Below, piece after piece: positions 9,592-18,252 of a DNA stretch of 64,000 nucleotides. The stretch lies in contig CAJMGO010000006.1 in the NCBI GenBank assembly GCA_905212975.1, positions 1 to 64,000 of the forward strand, written 5' to 3'. The first letter of the stretch is position 1, and every line of letters begins with the position of its first letter. This DNA comes from CAJMGO01 sp900557305. Lineage in GTDB: Bacteria > Bacillota_I > Bacilli_A > RF39 > UBA660. A model generated the notes under the pieces. It saw nothing but the letters and a program-made list of their open reading frames with translations. It had not been told where the DNA came from and searched no databases. The translations under genes and the position numbers were made by a program.

Positions 9592-10815
9592 TTAACCTCT
9601 TAAATTTTCTATAGCACTTATGAGTCCAAGCTTACCATATTCGTATGTTAAAGAACCTTGTTGATAGGCAATATATGGTCTTCTAAGTGGACCATCACAA
9701 GATAATTCAATTGAACTTCCTTGAGTAAATGTACCAGCAGCCATTATTATTTTATCATCATATCCTGGCATATCATCTGGTATAGGAAGTGCATTTGAAT
9801 CTATAGGTGATCCCTTTTGAATACCTTCACAATATTTTATTAGTTTATCTGGATCATTAAAATATATATTTTGAACAATATCTACTCTATTATCATCATA
9901 CTTAGGTTCTACTTTATATCCTAAATCTTCCATTACTTTACTTGTTAGTATAGCAGTTTTTAATGCATTTCCAACTGTACTTGGAGCCATAAATAATCCT
10001 TGATATAATATTCTATTTATACCAAGTGTCGGTCCTACTTCTTTTCCTTCCCCTGGTAAGGTTAATCTTTCTCCAGCAAGATTTACGAATTTCTCTTTTC
10101 CTACTATATATCCACCATTTGGAGCAATACCCCCACCTAAATTTTTTATAAGAGATCCCACTACTATATCTGCACCTACTTCAGTAGGTTCTTTTTTTGA
10201 TACAAATTCACAGTAGCAATTATCAACCATAATTATAATCTTTTCGTCTATTTGTCTTATGAATTTTATGACTTGTTCTAATTTTTCTATGCTAATGCTT
10301 TTTCTTGTTGAATATCCTTTTGATCTTTGGATTTCTATCAATTTTATTTTATTATTTTCTAATTCTTCTCTTATTTTTTCATAATCAAAATCATCGTTTA
10401 TTAAATCTATTTGTTTATAATTAATACCATAAGACTTTAAAGAACTATTATTTTCTTTAATACCAATTACTTCATGAAGTGTATCATAAGGAAGTCCAGA
10501 GATACTCAACATTGTATCACCTGGCCTTAATTGTGAAAAAAGCGCTACAGTAAGGGCATGTGACCCGGATACCAGTTGACTTCTTACTAGTGCGGCTTCA
10601 CATTTAAATATATCACTATAAACTTGTTCTAGTTTTTCTCTTCCTAAGTCATTATATCCATACCCTGTTGTTGAATCAAAACATCTTTCATTTATTTCAT
10701 TTTTTTTAAAAGCATTTAATACTTTATTACTGTTATAAAATACTAAATTATCTACTTCTTCTAATTGTTTTTTTATTTGTTTTTCTGATGCTTCTACTAT
10801 TTCATATGCTGTCAT
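9592..10815 (-). CDS. Methionine gamma-lyase family PLP enzyme (YnbB-like)
   Basis: This fold-type I PLP enzyme of about 407 residues matches the YnbB/aluminium-resistance branch of the Cys/Met metabolism family: FDSTTGYGYNDLGREKLE near the N-terminus, SGSHALTVALFSQLRPGD and the Schiff-base lysine region VVGSLIKNLGGG. The reaction is probably a C-S lyase on a sulfur amino acid, but substrate is not proven for this branch. I chose ATG 10815 because GGGGGT precedes it; the ATG at 10830 is upstream of that site. Its start overlaps the SDR gene by 14 bases, giving a tightly packed operon. Confidence 0.82.
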   Translation of the reverse strand: MTAYEIVEASEKQIKKQLEEVDNLVFYNSNKVLNAFKKNEINERCFDSTTGYGYNDLGREKLEQVYSDIFKCEAALVRSQLVSGSHALTVALFSQLRPGDTMLSISGLPYDTLHEVIGIKENNSSLKSYGINYKQIDLINDDFDYEKIREELENNKIKLIEIQRSKGYSTRKSISIEKLEQVIKFIRQIDEKIIIMVDNCYCEFVSKKEPTEVGADIVVGSLIKNLGGGIAPNGGYIVGKEKFVNLAGERLTLPGEGKEVGPTLGINRILYQGLFMAPSTVGNALKTAILTSKVMEDLGYKVEPKYDDNRVDIVQNIYFNDPDKLIKYCEGIQKGSPIDSNALPIPDDMPGYDDKIIMAAGTFTQGSSIELSCDGPLRRPYIAYQQGSLTYEYGKLGLISAIENLRG

Positions 10816-11551
10816 TAAAACTACCCCCATCCACTCTTATTACTTCATTGTTTATATATGATGCCTCAGGTGAAGCTAAAAAAGCAACAACATTTGCTAT
10901 TTCATCTGGATTTGCAAATCTATTAAGCAAAATTCTTTCATTTATTTTTTTCTTTTGCTCTTCACTTAAGTTTTTATTCATATCTGTATTTGTCCAACCA
11001 GGTGCGATTGCATTTACGGTTATATATGGTGCTAATTCAATAGCAAGATTATGTGTAAGTGATATTAAACCAGCTTTAGAAGCATCATAATCTAAGCTTG
11101 ATGGATAATAAGTATCTATTCCATTAGTTGATGCTATATTTATTATTTTTCCATACTTATTTTTAATCATATATTTTGATGCATATTTGCTTAAAAGAAA
11201 TGGAGCAATTAGATTAACATTTAATACATCCATAAATTCTTCTTTTGTTTTATTTTCAAATGTATTATCATGTTCTATTGCAGCATTATTTATAAGTATA
11301 TCTATTCTTCCATATTTATTTATTGCACAATCTATTATATTCTTTATTTCATTCTCTTCTCTTAAATCTGCTTTAATTAATAATACATCAATATTATATT
11401 TATTTATTAATTCTTCTCTTAATTTTTTTGCTTTTTCTAAAGAAGTATTATAATTAAGAACTAAATCATATTTACATTTAGCTAATTTTTCTGCAATACA
11501 CATTCCTATCTTAGAACTAGCTCCTGTTATTAATACTATTTTCTTCTCCAT
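10802..11551 (-). CDS. FabG-like short-chain dehydrogenase/reductase
   Basis: The protein of about 249 residues has a complete SDR core: the NAD(P)-binding TGASSKIG at its N-terminus, NNAA, the catalytic Ser region IASTNG, the YxxxK pair in YDASKAG and the terminal VDGG. It resembles 3-oxoacyl-ACP reductase, but no other fatty-acid synthesis gene is adjacent, so the substrate may differ. I favour the ATG at 11551 (MEKKIVLITG) with GGTGGT just upstream; the longer frame to 11611 would add 20 residues inside the alarmone synthetase gene. Even so it overlaps that gene by 35 bases. Confidence 0.8.
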   Translation of the reverse strand: MEKKIVLITGASSKIGMCIAEKLAKCKYDLVLNYNTSLEKAKKLREELINKYNIDVLLIKADLREENEIKNIIDCAINKYGRIDILINNAAIEHDNTFENKTKEEFMDVLNVNLIAPFLLSKYASKYMIKNKYGKIINIASTNGIDTYYPSSLDYDASKAGLISLTHNLAIELAPYITVNAIAPGWTNTDMNKNLSEEQKKKINERILLNRFANPDEIANVVAFLASPEASYINNEVIRVDGGSFNDSI

Positions 11552-12170
11552 CATTACCACCAATTCCATTACAATTATTACTTTTTGTTTTAAAATTAAG
11601 CATTTTTTCATCTAGGCTTTTAATTGCTACTGAACATTCATACATACCATCTTTTACTTCATTTGGAATTTTATCTTCATCAAATTTATATCTAATCATA
11701 TGATCTAAACTTGCCCAGAAATCCATTGCCATTGTTCTTATTTGTATTTCCGCTTCTCTATATTCTGTTCTTCCTGAAAAATAAACAGGAAGTAAAATAA
11801 TTAAATGATAACTTATATACCCTGATTCCTTTGGTGCTGCAATATAGTCTTTTTCTTCCTTAATTATAAATTGTTCGCTTGCTTTTATTACTTTTACAAC
11901 TTCCTTTACATCAGATAAAAAAGGACATATTATTCTAATACCAACTTTATCATGAACATGTTTTTCAATATTTTCATATGTAATTTCGTATCCTCTTTTT
12001 TCTAATTTAGCTATTATACTTTCTCTAGACTTAATTCTTGATTTCATATGGTCAACTAAATTATGTTTATTTTCAACTTCATATTCTTTAAGTAAAATTT
12101 TTAATTCTGTTTCAAGCATATTTAAAGTGAATTCAGATTGAATCATTATATCATTCATATTAAAATTCAT
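11517..12170 (-). CDS. Small alarmone synthetase (RelQ/RelP-type)
   Basis: The 217-residue protein carries only the RelA/SpoT synthetase domain: DHMKSRIKSRESIIAKLE, HDKVGIRIICPF, ESGYISYHLI and EIQIRTMAMDFWASLDH, matching the pyrophosphokinase core that makes (p)ppGpp from ATP and GTP or GDP. There is no hydrolase domain and no TGS/ACT regulatory region, which defines the small alarmone synthetases. The C-terminal 25 residues, rich in Asn and Gly, are encoded in the overlap with the downstream SDR gene. AAAGGAG precedes the ATG. Assignment to RelQ rather than RelP is unresolved. Confidence 0.85.
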   Translation of the reverse strand: MNFNMNDIMIQSEFTLNMLETELKILLKEYEVENKHNLVDHMKSRIKSRESIIAKLEKRGYEITYENIEKHVHDKVGIRIICPFLSDVKEVVKVIKASEQFIIKEEKDYIAAPKESGYISYHLIILLPVYFSGRTEYREAEIQIRTMAMDFWASLDHMIRYKFDEDKIPNEVKDGMYECSVAIKSLDEKMLNFKTKSNNCNGIGGNDGEENSINNRS

Positions 12171-12230
12171 ATATTTTCTCTCCTTTTAAAGTATTGTTGA
12201 TTATAGCACAATATTATAACAATATCAAAT

Positions 12231-13199
12231 TTATCTTTTAATTCTATTTATTATATTAAATAATATGAATATTAAAATATCTATCATTGGTTTTAATAAA
12301 AATAGATTTAATCTGTTTCTATATTTATAAACTATTATAAAACTTATACACATTTCTATTATATATATACTAATTTTTTTACTAGGATTTTTTTTCATAT
12401 TTTTACTTATGTAAATTAAGTATGAAATAACTGTAGATAGAAATATTCTATTTATTCTTGTAATTTTCAAGTATTTTAACAATTTATATGATATAAAAAA
12501 TAATATAAAACTTATTAATATTTTTATGATAGAAATAAATAAATTTTTTAGGTGTTTTTTATATATTAAAAAAGAATCTTTAATACATTTAAAATTAGTA
12601 TCTTTATTATTGTTTTCATATACAGTTTCAATTCCAATATAGTCAATTTTAATATTTCTATTTACAAGTTCTTCTAAAATATTCATTTCATATTCAAATC
12701 TATTACCCTCAGTATTTAAACATAATTCCTTATATTTAGAATTTATTCCTCTTAAACCAGATTGAGTATCAGGGCATTTTTTTCCAGTAATAAATTTAAA
12801 TATTATTCTAGATATCTTGTTACCTAATTTACTTTTAAATGGAACTGACTTTTTATTAAAATTACGTTTACCTATTACAACATCATTTTTTTCTAAATGT
12901 TGTTTTATTTTTAATATATCTTTTACTTTGTGTTGACCATCTGAATCAACAGTGATAAATGCATCTTCTTTTTTAATTGTTGCTATACCTGTCTTTAATG
13001 CACATCCTTTACCCATATTTTTATCATGATATATTATTTTAACTTTTTTAGGTATTTTACTATATATTTTTTTAGATTCTGTATCACTTCCATCATCTAT
13101 AATTAAAATATTATCAAAATTATTTTTAATTAATTCATTTACTAAATCTATTAATTTATCTTTTGGATTATAAGATGGAATAATTATTTTTATGTTCAT
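12231..13199 (-). CDS. GT2 family glycosyltransferase (polyprenyl-phosphate sugar transferase-like) with membrane tail
   Basis: The N-terminal 210 residues are a GT-A domain: IIIPSYNP, IIDDGSD, the metal-binding TVDSDGQH and the acceptor-side QSGLRG. The remainder has about four hydrophobic segments (near 215-315), like enzymes that load a sugar onto undecaprenyl or dolichyl phosphate. The sugar is unknown. I chose ATG 13199 because a perfect GGAGG lies seven bases upstream; the longer frame to 13244 lacks one. It stands alone between the alarmone synthetase and hsp20. Confidence 0.78.
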   Translation of the reverse strand: MNIKIIIPSYNPKDKLIDLVNELIKNNFDNILIIDDGSDTESKKIYSKIPKKVKIIYHDKNMGKGCALKTGIATIKKEDAFITVDSDGQHKVKDILKIKQHLEKNDVVIGKRNFNKKSVPFKSKLGNKISRIIFKFITGKKCPDTQSGLRGINSKYKELCLNTEGNRFEYEMNILEELVNRNIKIDYIGIETVYENNNKDTNFKCIKDSFLIYKKHLKNLFISIIKILISFILFFISYKLLKYLKITRINRIFLSTVISYLIYISKNMKKNPSKKISIYIIEMCISFIIVYKYRNRLNLFLLKPMIDILIFILFNIINRIKR

Positions 13200-13256
13200 G
13201 GAATACCTCCTTTTATATAGATAACTACATATATATTTTAGCACATATAAAATAAG

Positions 13257-13280
13257 AAAAAAACATCATTATGATGTTTT
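13257..13280 (-). terminator. Terminator of the clpB-hsp20 operon
   Basis: AAAACATCA and TGATGTTTT (13259-13280) flank a three-base loop, and the minus strand continues into a T tract. The arm reaches the hsp20 stop codon. Confidence 0.65.
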
Positions 13281-13687
13281 TAGTCTTTAATTTCAATATA
13301 TTTTTTTAATTGATTATCTTCGTTTTCAGTTTTTTTAGGAATATGAATTTCTAGTATTCCATTGATAAATGAAGCTTTTATATCATCTTCATTTATATTA
13401 TTACCTATATAATAACTTCTTTGACATGATCCACTAAATCTTTCTTTATGAATATAAGTATCAGAAGTAGTACCAGTATTTTTTAATACTTCTGCTTTTA
13501 CATTTAAATATCCTTGTTCTAAATCAATCTTTATATTTTCTTTTTTACAACCAGGAATATCTATCTCCAGTATATATTCATCTTCTGTTTCTTTTATGTC
13601 TGTTTTCATTAAATTTCTTTCTTTTTTTAATAAAGAATCATCAAAGATATCATCAAAAAAATTTATTCTACTTAATCTTGGTAACAT
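13280..13687 (-). CDS. Hsp20/alpha-crystallin small heat-shock protein
   Basis: The 135-residue ATP-independent holdase has the alpha-crystallin domain from about 28 to 130: KETEDEYILEIDIPG at the start, a central GYLNVKAE strand and a terminal INGILEIHIPKK, followed by a short tail. The N-terminal arm begins MLPRLSRINFFDDIFD. It lies 36 bases downstream of clpB and shares its CIRCE-controlled promoter, so the disaggregase and holdase are made together under heat or misfolding stress. Confidence 0.9.
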   Translation of the reverse strand: MLPRLSRINFFDDIFDDSLLKKERNLMKTDIKETEDEYILEIDIPGCKKENIKIDLEQGYLNVKAEVLKNTGTTSDTYIHKERFSGSCQRSYYIGNNINEDDIKASFINGILEIHIPKKTENEDNQLKKYIEIKD

Positions 13688-13723
13688 TTTATTCCCTCCA
13701 TATATTATTATGTTTTATTATTT

Positions 13724-15817
13724 TTATTTTATGACTAAATGATTATTCTCAACATCTATATTTATTGTACTCGAAAACTTAATTTTATTTTCTATAATGC
13801 TTCTAGCTATTAAAGTTTCTATATTTTCACTTACATATCTTTTAATAGGTCTAGCCCCATAAAATTCATCATATGAATTATCTATTATATATTTTTTAGC
13901 ATCTTCTGTTATATTTATGTGAATATCTTTATCACTTAATCTATCTTCTATATTTTTTATAATTTTATCAAGAATTTCATATACTACATCTTTAGATAAA
14001 GAATTAAATGTAATAATTTCATCAACCCTATTTAAAAATTCAGGTTTAAATGTCTTTCTTAATTCTTGATTAATCAATTCATCTTTATTTTCTTTATTAT
14101 CTAAAATATAATCACTTCCAAGATTTGAAGTCATTATTATAATTGTATTTTTAAAATCAACTGTTCTTCCTTGTGAATCTGTTATTCTACCATCATCTAA
14201 TATTTGAAGTAATATATTAAATACATCTTTATGAGCCTTTTCTATTTCATCAAATAAAACAATACTATATGGATTTCTTCTTACTGCTTCTGTTAATTGT
14301 CCACCTTCATCATATCCAACATATCCTGGAGGCGCTCCAACTAATCTAGATACTGAAAAGCTTTCCATGTATTCACTCATATCAATTCTTATCATGTGTC
14401 TTTCATCATCAAATAGCTCATATGCTAAAGTCTTAGCCACTTCTGTTTTACCAACACCTGTTGGTCCTAAAAATATAAATGAACCAATTGGTCTATTTGG
14501 ATCTTTTATGCCACTTCTTGCCCTAATTATTGCATCACTTACAAGTTTAATTGCTTTATCTTGACCCTTAACACGTTTTTTCATATTTTCTTCTAGATTT
14601 AATAATTTTTCTTTTTCACTACTTACCAATTTACTTATTGGAATATTCGTCCATTTTGATATTATTTGTGCAACCGACTCTTCATCTATTGTATCACTTA
14701 ATATATCTGACTTATTATTTTTATTTAACTCTTCTAATTCACGCTCAAGTTGTGGTATAACTCCATGTCTTAGTCTTGCTGCCTCATCCAAATCATAATT
14801 GTTTTCAGCTGTTTCTAGTTTAAATTTATTTTTAGCAATTAAGTTTTTCTTTTCTTTTATAAGATTGTTTACTCTAACCTCTTCTTCCCAATCTTTTCTT
14901 AAAGCTTGTTCTTGAACTTTTAAAGTTTCTAATTTCTTTCTTATTTCATCAAGTCTTTTCTTAGATATTTCATCTTTTTCTCTTTTTAAAGATGTTTCTT
15001 CTATTTGAAGACTCATTATTTCCCTTGTCAATTTATCTAATGAACTTGGTACAGAATCCATTTGAACTTTTACTGTAGCACAAGCTTCATCTATTAAATC
15101 TATTGCTTTATCTGGTAAAAATCTATCTGTTATATATCTATCAGATAAAACAGCTGCGGCAACTAAAGCGTTGTCTTTAATATTGACTCCATGAAATACT
15201 TCAAATCTTTGCTTCAAACCTCTTAATATAGTAATTGTATCTTGAACATTAGGTTCTTGTACTTGTACCCTTTGAAAACGACGTTCAAGTGCCCCATCTT
15301 TTTCTATATATTTTCTATATTCATTTAGAGTTGTTGCTCCAATACAATGTATTTCTCCTCTGGCTAACATTGGTTTTAACATGTTTCCAGCGTCCATTGC
15401 ACCTTCAGCACCTGTTCCTACTATCATGTGTATTTCATCTATAAACATGATAATCTTTCCTTCACTTTCCTTTACTCTTTTTAATATTTTAGTTAACCTT
15501 TCCTCGAATTCACCTCTATATTTAGCTCCAGCTACTAAAGAACCCATATCAAGTTCCCAAACAATTTTATTTTTTAAACTATCTGGAACATCTCCTTTTA
15601 CAATTCTTTGTGCTAAACCTTCTACAATAGCAGTCTTACCGACACCTGGTTCACCTATTAAAACTGGATTATTTTTGGTTTTTCTTGATAAAATTCTTGT
15701 TATACTAGCAATTTCTTCATCACGTCCTATAACAGGATCTACTTTATCATCTTTTACTGAGGCAGTTATATCTCTACCATATTTTTCCAGTACATCTTGT
15801 TCTTGTTCAATATTCAT
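13724..15817 (-). CDS. clpB: ClpB disaggregase lacking the N-terminal domain
   Basis: The 697-residue AAA+ chaperone has two ATPase modules: Walker A GEPGVGKT near 57-64 with GAKYRGEFEER, and GPTGVGKT near 450 with VGAPPGYVGYDEGG. Between them lies a coiled-coil middle domain (about 250-360) of the ClpB type rather than ClpC. It starts directly at YGRDITASVKDDKVDPVIGRD, so the mobile N-domain of about 150 residues found in full-length ClpB is missing, as in the internal-start isoform known from other bacteria. AAAGGAGG precedes the ATG. HrcA repression through CIRCE is expected. Confidence 0.92.
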   Translation of the reverse strand: MNIEQEQDVLEKYGRDITASVKDDKVDPVIGRDEEIASITRILSRKTKNNPVLIGEPGVGKTAIVEGLAQRIVKGDVPDSLKNKIVWELDMGSLVAGAKYRGEFEERLTKILKRVKESEGKIIMFIDEIHMIVGTGAEGAMDAGNMLKPMLARGEIHCIGATTLNEYRKYIEKDGALERRFQRVQVQEPNVQDTITILRGLKQRFEVFHGVNIKDNALVAAAVLSDRYITDRFLPDKAIDLIDEACATVKVQMDSVPSSLDKLTREIMSLQIEETSLKREKDEISKKRLDEIRKKLETLKVQEQALRKDWEEEVRVNNLIKEKKNLIAKNKFKLETAENNYDLDEAARLRHGVIPQLERELEELNKNNKSDILSDTIDEESVAQIISKWTNIPISKLVSSEKEKLLNLEENMKKRVKGQDKAIKLVSDAIIRARSGIKDPNRPIGSFIFLGPTGVGKTEVAKTLAYELFDDERHMIRIDMSEYMESFSVSRLVGAPPGYVGYDEGGQLTEAVRRNPYSIVLFDEIEKAHKDVFNILLQILDDGRITDSQGRTVDFKNTIIIMTSNLGSDYILDNKENKDELINQELRKTFKPEFLNRVDEIITFNSLSKDVVYEILDKIIKNIEDRLSDKDIHINITEDAKKYIIDNSYDEFYGARPIKRYVSENIETLIARSIIENKIKFSSTINIDVENNHLVIK

Positions 15818-15839
15818 AAAACCCCTCCTTTATAAATAA

Positions 15840-15863
15840 AACGAATGAATTTTTCCATTCGTT
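15840..15863 (-). promoter_or_regulatory. Hairpin in the clpB leader
   Basis: AACGAATG (15840-15847) and CATTCGTT (15856-15863) pair perfectly around an eight-base loop, between the -10 element and the clpB Shine-Dalgarno. On the minus strand it is followed by TTTTATTT, so it could act as a weak terminator or as an mRNA-stabilising leader. Confidence 0.5.
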
Positions 15864-15866
15864 ATA

Positions 15867-15894
15867 ATTATATCACTATTTTGGCACTTGTCAA
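15867..15894 (-). promoter_or_regulatory. Sigma-A promoter of clpB-hsp20
   Basis: TTGACA (15889-15894) and TATAAT (15867-15872) are both perfect matches, with 16 bases between. The CIRCE element covers the -35, so HrcA binding would exclude polymerase. Confidence 0.85.
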
Positions 15895-15907
15895 GTGTGA
15901 GTGCTAA
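15881..15907. promoter_or_regulatory. CIRCE operator (HrcA binding site)
   Basis: TTGGCACTT, nine bases, then GAGTGCTAA matches the CIRCE consensus TTAGCACTC-N9-GAGTGCTAA, perfectly on the right arm and in seven of nine positions on the left. It covers the clpB -35 box. Confidence 0.9.
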
Positions 15908-16255
15908 TTATTTAAATAAATTTAACATTATGAGTAATATAATACTAATTAATATTATAAAAATTAAAATTATTATAATAAACTTCTTACTTTTTTTACT
16001 TACTTTAATATCTATTTTATTAATTTCTTCTTTTAATTCTTCTACTGTTTTATCTTTTAATTTATTATATTTCATAGCTATATTTACTGCATCTGATGGT
16101 GATATTTTCATATTTGACGCGATAGTATTTGCTAAAAAGACATCATCTATAACTAATGATTTATTACTTTCAATTATATTAATTGCCTTTGTTACTAAAT
16201 TCAATTCTATTTTATTTGTTTTAGATATTAATTCTATAATTAAATCTTTTTTCAT
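15908..16255 (-). CDS. Small tail-anchored membrane protein, unknown
   Basis: The 115-residue protein has a predicted helical cytoplasmic part (1-88) with a lysine-rich stretch, then one very hydrophobic C-terminal segment (about 90-112) and three residues outside. This looks like a tail anchor. I recognise no family. Its stop codon touches the right edge of the CIRCE operator, so transcription of this gene runs straight into the clpB promoter region with no obvious terminator between. Confidence 0.55.
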   Translation of the reverse strand: MKKDLIIELISKTNKIELNLVTKAINIIESNKSLVIDDVFLANTIASNMKISPSDAVNIAMKYNKLKDKTVEELKEEINKIDIKVSKKSKKFIIIILIFIILISIILLIMLNLFK

Positions 16256-16298
16256 TTTATCACCTATTATAATTATGAATTAAATAATTTTTTTTATT

Positions 16299-16673
16299 CT
16301 AAGTAAAAGCTATTTCTGTTTCTATTTCTTCATCTGTATATGCTATATAAAGAAAGATAAATCCACTTATTAAAATAAGAAAAGATCCTATAAATGATAA
16401 ATTAGTTAAATCTTTTTTCTTTAAAGAATCATTTATATTTAAATTTTTAAGAGCTTTATAACCATCATATGTAAAATAAAGATATATAATAACAGCAACT
16501 GTAAATATACTAATATTTAATTTTCTATATAATTCTTTTGAATTATTATTTCCTGTTAAAAAGTAATTTTTTTCCACATTATTAGCATATAAGCAAAAAG
16601 ATATTAATACATAATATATAATCAATATAATATTCTCAATTTTTATTTCTTTAAATCTTTCTTCTAAATCCAT
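16299..16673 (-). CDS. Three-helix membrane protein, unknown
   Basis: The 124-residue protein has three transmembrane segments at about 14-30, 53-70 and 91-110, with an acidic C-terminus ending EEIETEIAFT. The sequence resembles uncharacterised small membrane proteins of gut Firmicutes, but I can name no domain. It is separated from the gene at 15908 by 43 bases on the same strand and may be co-transcribed with it. Confidence 0.55.
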   Translation of the reverse strand: MDLEERFKEIKIENIILIIYYVLISFCLYANNVEKNYFLTGNNNSKELYRKLNISIFTVAVIIYLYFTYDGYKALKNLNINDSLKKKDLTNLSFIGSFLILISGFIFLYIAYTDEEIETEIAFT

Positions 16674-16744
16674 AATAATATATATTCAATTAATTGTTCT
16701 TCTTTAATATTATTATTAATAATATTTATAAGAAGGAGGATTTT

Positions 16745-17044
16745 ATGAATATTATTCCAGATATTCCTCCAAAAGCATTTACCTTTAGCGCTATAGTTGT
16801 TGGTTATTTACTTATTGATGATACAACAGCTAATGAACAAAATGCCCTTGGCAATTGGCTTATGCTTATAGCACAAGTATTATGTACTAATGCATTTTAT
16901 AAACAGGTTCAAATGGAAAGAGGAAATATTACTGAAAATGCAAATGAAAATAGAAATTATACAACTGATGAGACTATTGATATGTTAGAAAAAATGATTC
17001 GAGCATTACAAAGTGAAGTAGATGAGTTAAAAAAGCAAATATAA
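16745..17044 (+). CDS. Small hypothetical membrane-associated protein
   Basis: This is one of the few plus-strand genes: 99 residues beginning MNIIPDIPPKAF, with GAAGGAGG eight bases upstream deciding the start. It has two moderately hydrophobic stretches (about 11-27 and 36-48) and a C-terminal coiled coil from about 75 (DETIDMLEKMIRALQSEVDE). The arrangement suggests a small membrane protein that oligomerises through its tail. I recognise no family. It converges on the cotJ pair. Confidence 0.6.
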   Translation: MNIIPDIPPKAFTFSAIVVGYLLIDDTTANEQNALGNWLMLIAQVLCTNAFYKQVQMERGNITENANENRNYTTDETIDMLEKMIRALQSEVDELKKQI

Positions 17045-17066
17045 AAACTGTTAACAATGTTAACAG
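17042..17066. terminator. Convergent terminator
   Basis: CTGTTAAC (17048-17055) and GTTAACAG (17059-17066) form a perfect eight-pair stem with a three-base loop. The minus strand follows it with TTTTTAT, so it mainly serves cotJC. Confidence 0.75.
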
Positions 17067-17073
17067 TAATCAA

Positions 17074-17634
17074 TTAATTGTTTAAATTTTCTTTATAATA
17101 CTCATATAATTCTTTAAATCTTGCAAAATGAACTACTTCTCTTTGCCTTAACCAAAGTAGAGGCCCTATAACATCTGGATCTTCAGCTAAATCAATTAAA
17201 TTTTCATATACAGCTCTTGCTTTTTGCTCAGCTGCCATGTCTTCCATTAAATCAGCAAGTGGATCTCCTGTTGCTGCAAAATATGCAACTGTAAAAGGAA
17301 CACCTGACGCATCTGTTGGATACAAGGAATTACTATGTTCTGCGTAGTGTGTATCAAGACCTGCTTCTTTTAATTCTTCCAAGCTAGCGTCCTTGGTAAG
17401 TTGATATAACATTGTTGATATCATTTCTATATGTGCAAGTTCCTCTGTACCTATATCAGTAAGTAATGCCTTACCCCTATTATCTGGCATTGTATATCTT
17501 TGGTTTAAATATCTTAAAGCCGCTGCAAGTTCCCCATTAGCACCTCCATATTGAGTTATTATATATTTTGCCATTTTTAAGTCTTTTTTCTTAATATTTA
17601 CTGGATATTGTAATCTTTTTTCATAAGCCCACAT
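17074..17634 (-). CDS. cotJC: Spore coat protein CotJC (manganese-catalase family)
   Basis: The 186-residue protein starts MWAYEKRLQYPV, the typical CotJC opening, and has the di-metal helix-bundle residues: Glu in GANGELAAALRYL, EELAHIEM, MAAEQKARAVYE and REVVHFARF. This is the manganese-catalase core as found in a spore-coat protein. It probably protects the spore surface from peroxide, although catalytic activity is not assured. Its ATG directly follows the TAA of the upstream CotJB-type gene (TAAATG), so the two are translated together. Confidence 0.9.
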   Translation of the reverse strand: MWAYEKRLQYPVNIKKKDLKMAKYIITQYGGANGELAAALRYLNQRYTMPDNRGKALLTDIGTEELAHIEMISTMLYQLTKDASLEELKEAGLDTHYAEHSNSLYPTDASGVPFTVAYFAATGDPLADLMEDMAAEQKARAVYENLIDLAEDPDVIGPLLWLRQREVVHFARFKELYEYYKENLNN

Positions 17635-18078
17635 TTATCCCACCATTCCTTCCCATGGCCAAGGTTGTTCTACCCAAGCAAAAGGTGATTGTTCAAGTGC
17701 TGAACTAGTTATATTTATTACACCATATTTATTTTCATAATCACGTTTTAATTCGTCTGCTTGCTTTCTATAATCATTAAACAATTGAATCATTTGTAAA
17801 TTATTTGGATAAATATCTAAATATAAATTAAGTTCATGTGCCACAAAACATAGACTTGATAGTTCAAAAAACATTCTTTCTTGTTCTGTTCTAGCAATCA
17901 AATTTGCTGGGCTATAATTTTTGTATTGTTCATATAAACTTGGAAACAAATTCCCTTTTTCAAAACCTTCTTTTTGCTGATATAAATTAATATTACTCAT
18001 CATATTATTCTGTAAAATACCAAAGTTATTTAAATCTTCTATAGCATATTTATTGAAAAAATATTCATTATTATTCAT
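17635..18078 (-). CDS. cotJB: Spore coat CotJB with CotJA-like N-terminal extension
   Basis: Residues from about 72 to 147 match CotJB: FVAHELNLYLDIYPNN, a helical linker, NKYGVINI and the aromatic end WVEQPWPWEG. The first 70 residues are an extension with GFEKGNLFPSLYEQYKNY, which resembles the short CotJA proline/aromatic motif. CotJA is normally a separate gene directly upstream and no separate cotJA is present, so I read this as a CotJA-CotJB fusion. TCCTCC, read as GGAGGA on the minus strand, precedes the ATG. It acts in the spore coat with CotJC. Confidence 0.8.
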   Translation of the reverse strand: MNNNEYFFNKYAIEDLNNFGILQNNMMSNINLYQQKEGFEKGNLFPSLYEQYKNYSPANLIARTEQERMFFELSSLCFVAHELNLYLDIYPNNLQMIQLFNDYRKQADELKRDYENKYGVINITSSALEQSPFAWVEQPWPWEGMVG

Positions 18079-18106
18079 AAAATCCTCCTCGATTTAATTT
18101 ATTCTA

Positions 18107-18114
18107 ATTGTATA
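18107..18114 (-). promoter_or_regulatory. Possible sigma-E-type -10 upstream of the cotJ pair
   Basis: TATACAAT matches the sporulation sigma-E -10 consensus CATACAnT at seven of eight positions, about 28 bases before the start codon. I see no convincing -35, so this is a weak call. Confidence 0.3.
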
Positions 18115-18252
18115 TTTGTGCATAGTATTTTTACCCAAAATTAATATTTTTATAATAATTTTTAATTAATTAAATTTACCAATACAAAAAAAATCAAATT
18201 TTATTCATTTGATTATTATTTATATATATTTATAATTTGTTATGGTGATTAA

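Noticed and set aside
13724..15817. Calling the AAA+ protein ClpC because it has no N-domain
   Set aside because: The long coiled-coil middle domain and the CIRCE-hsp20 context fit ClpB.
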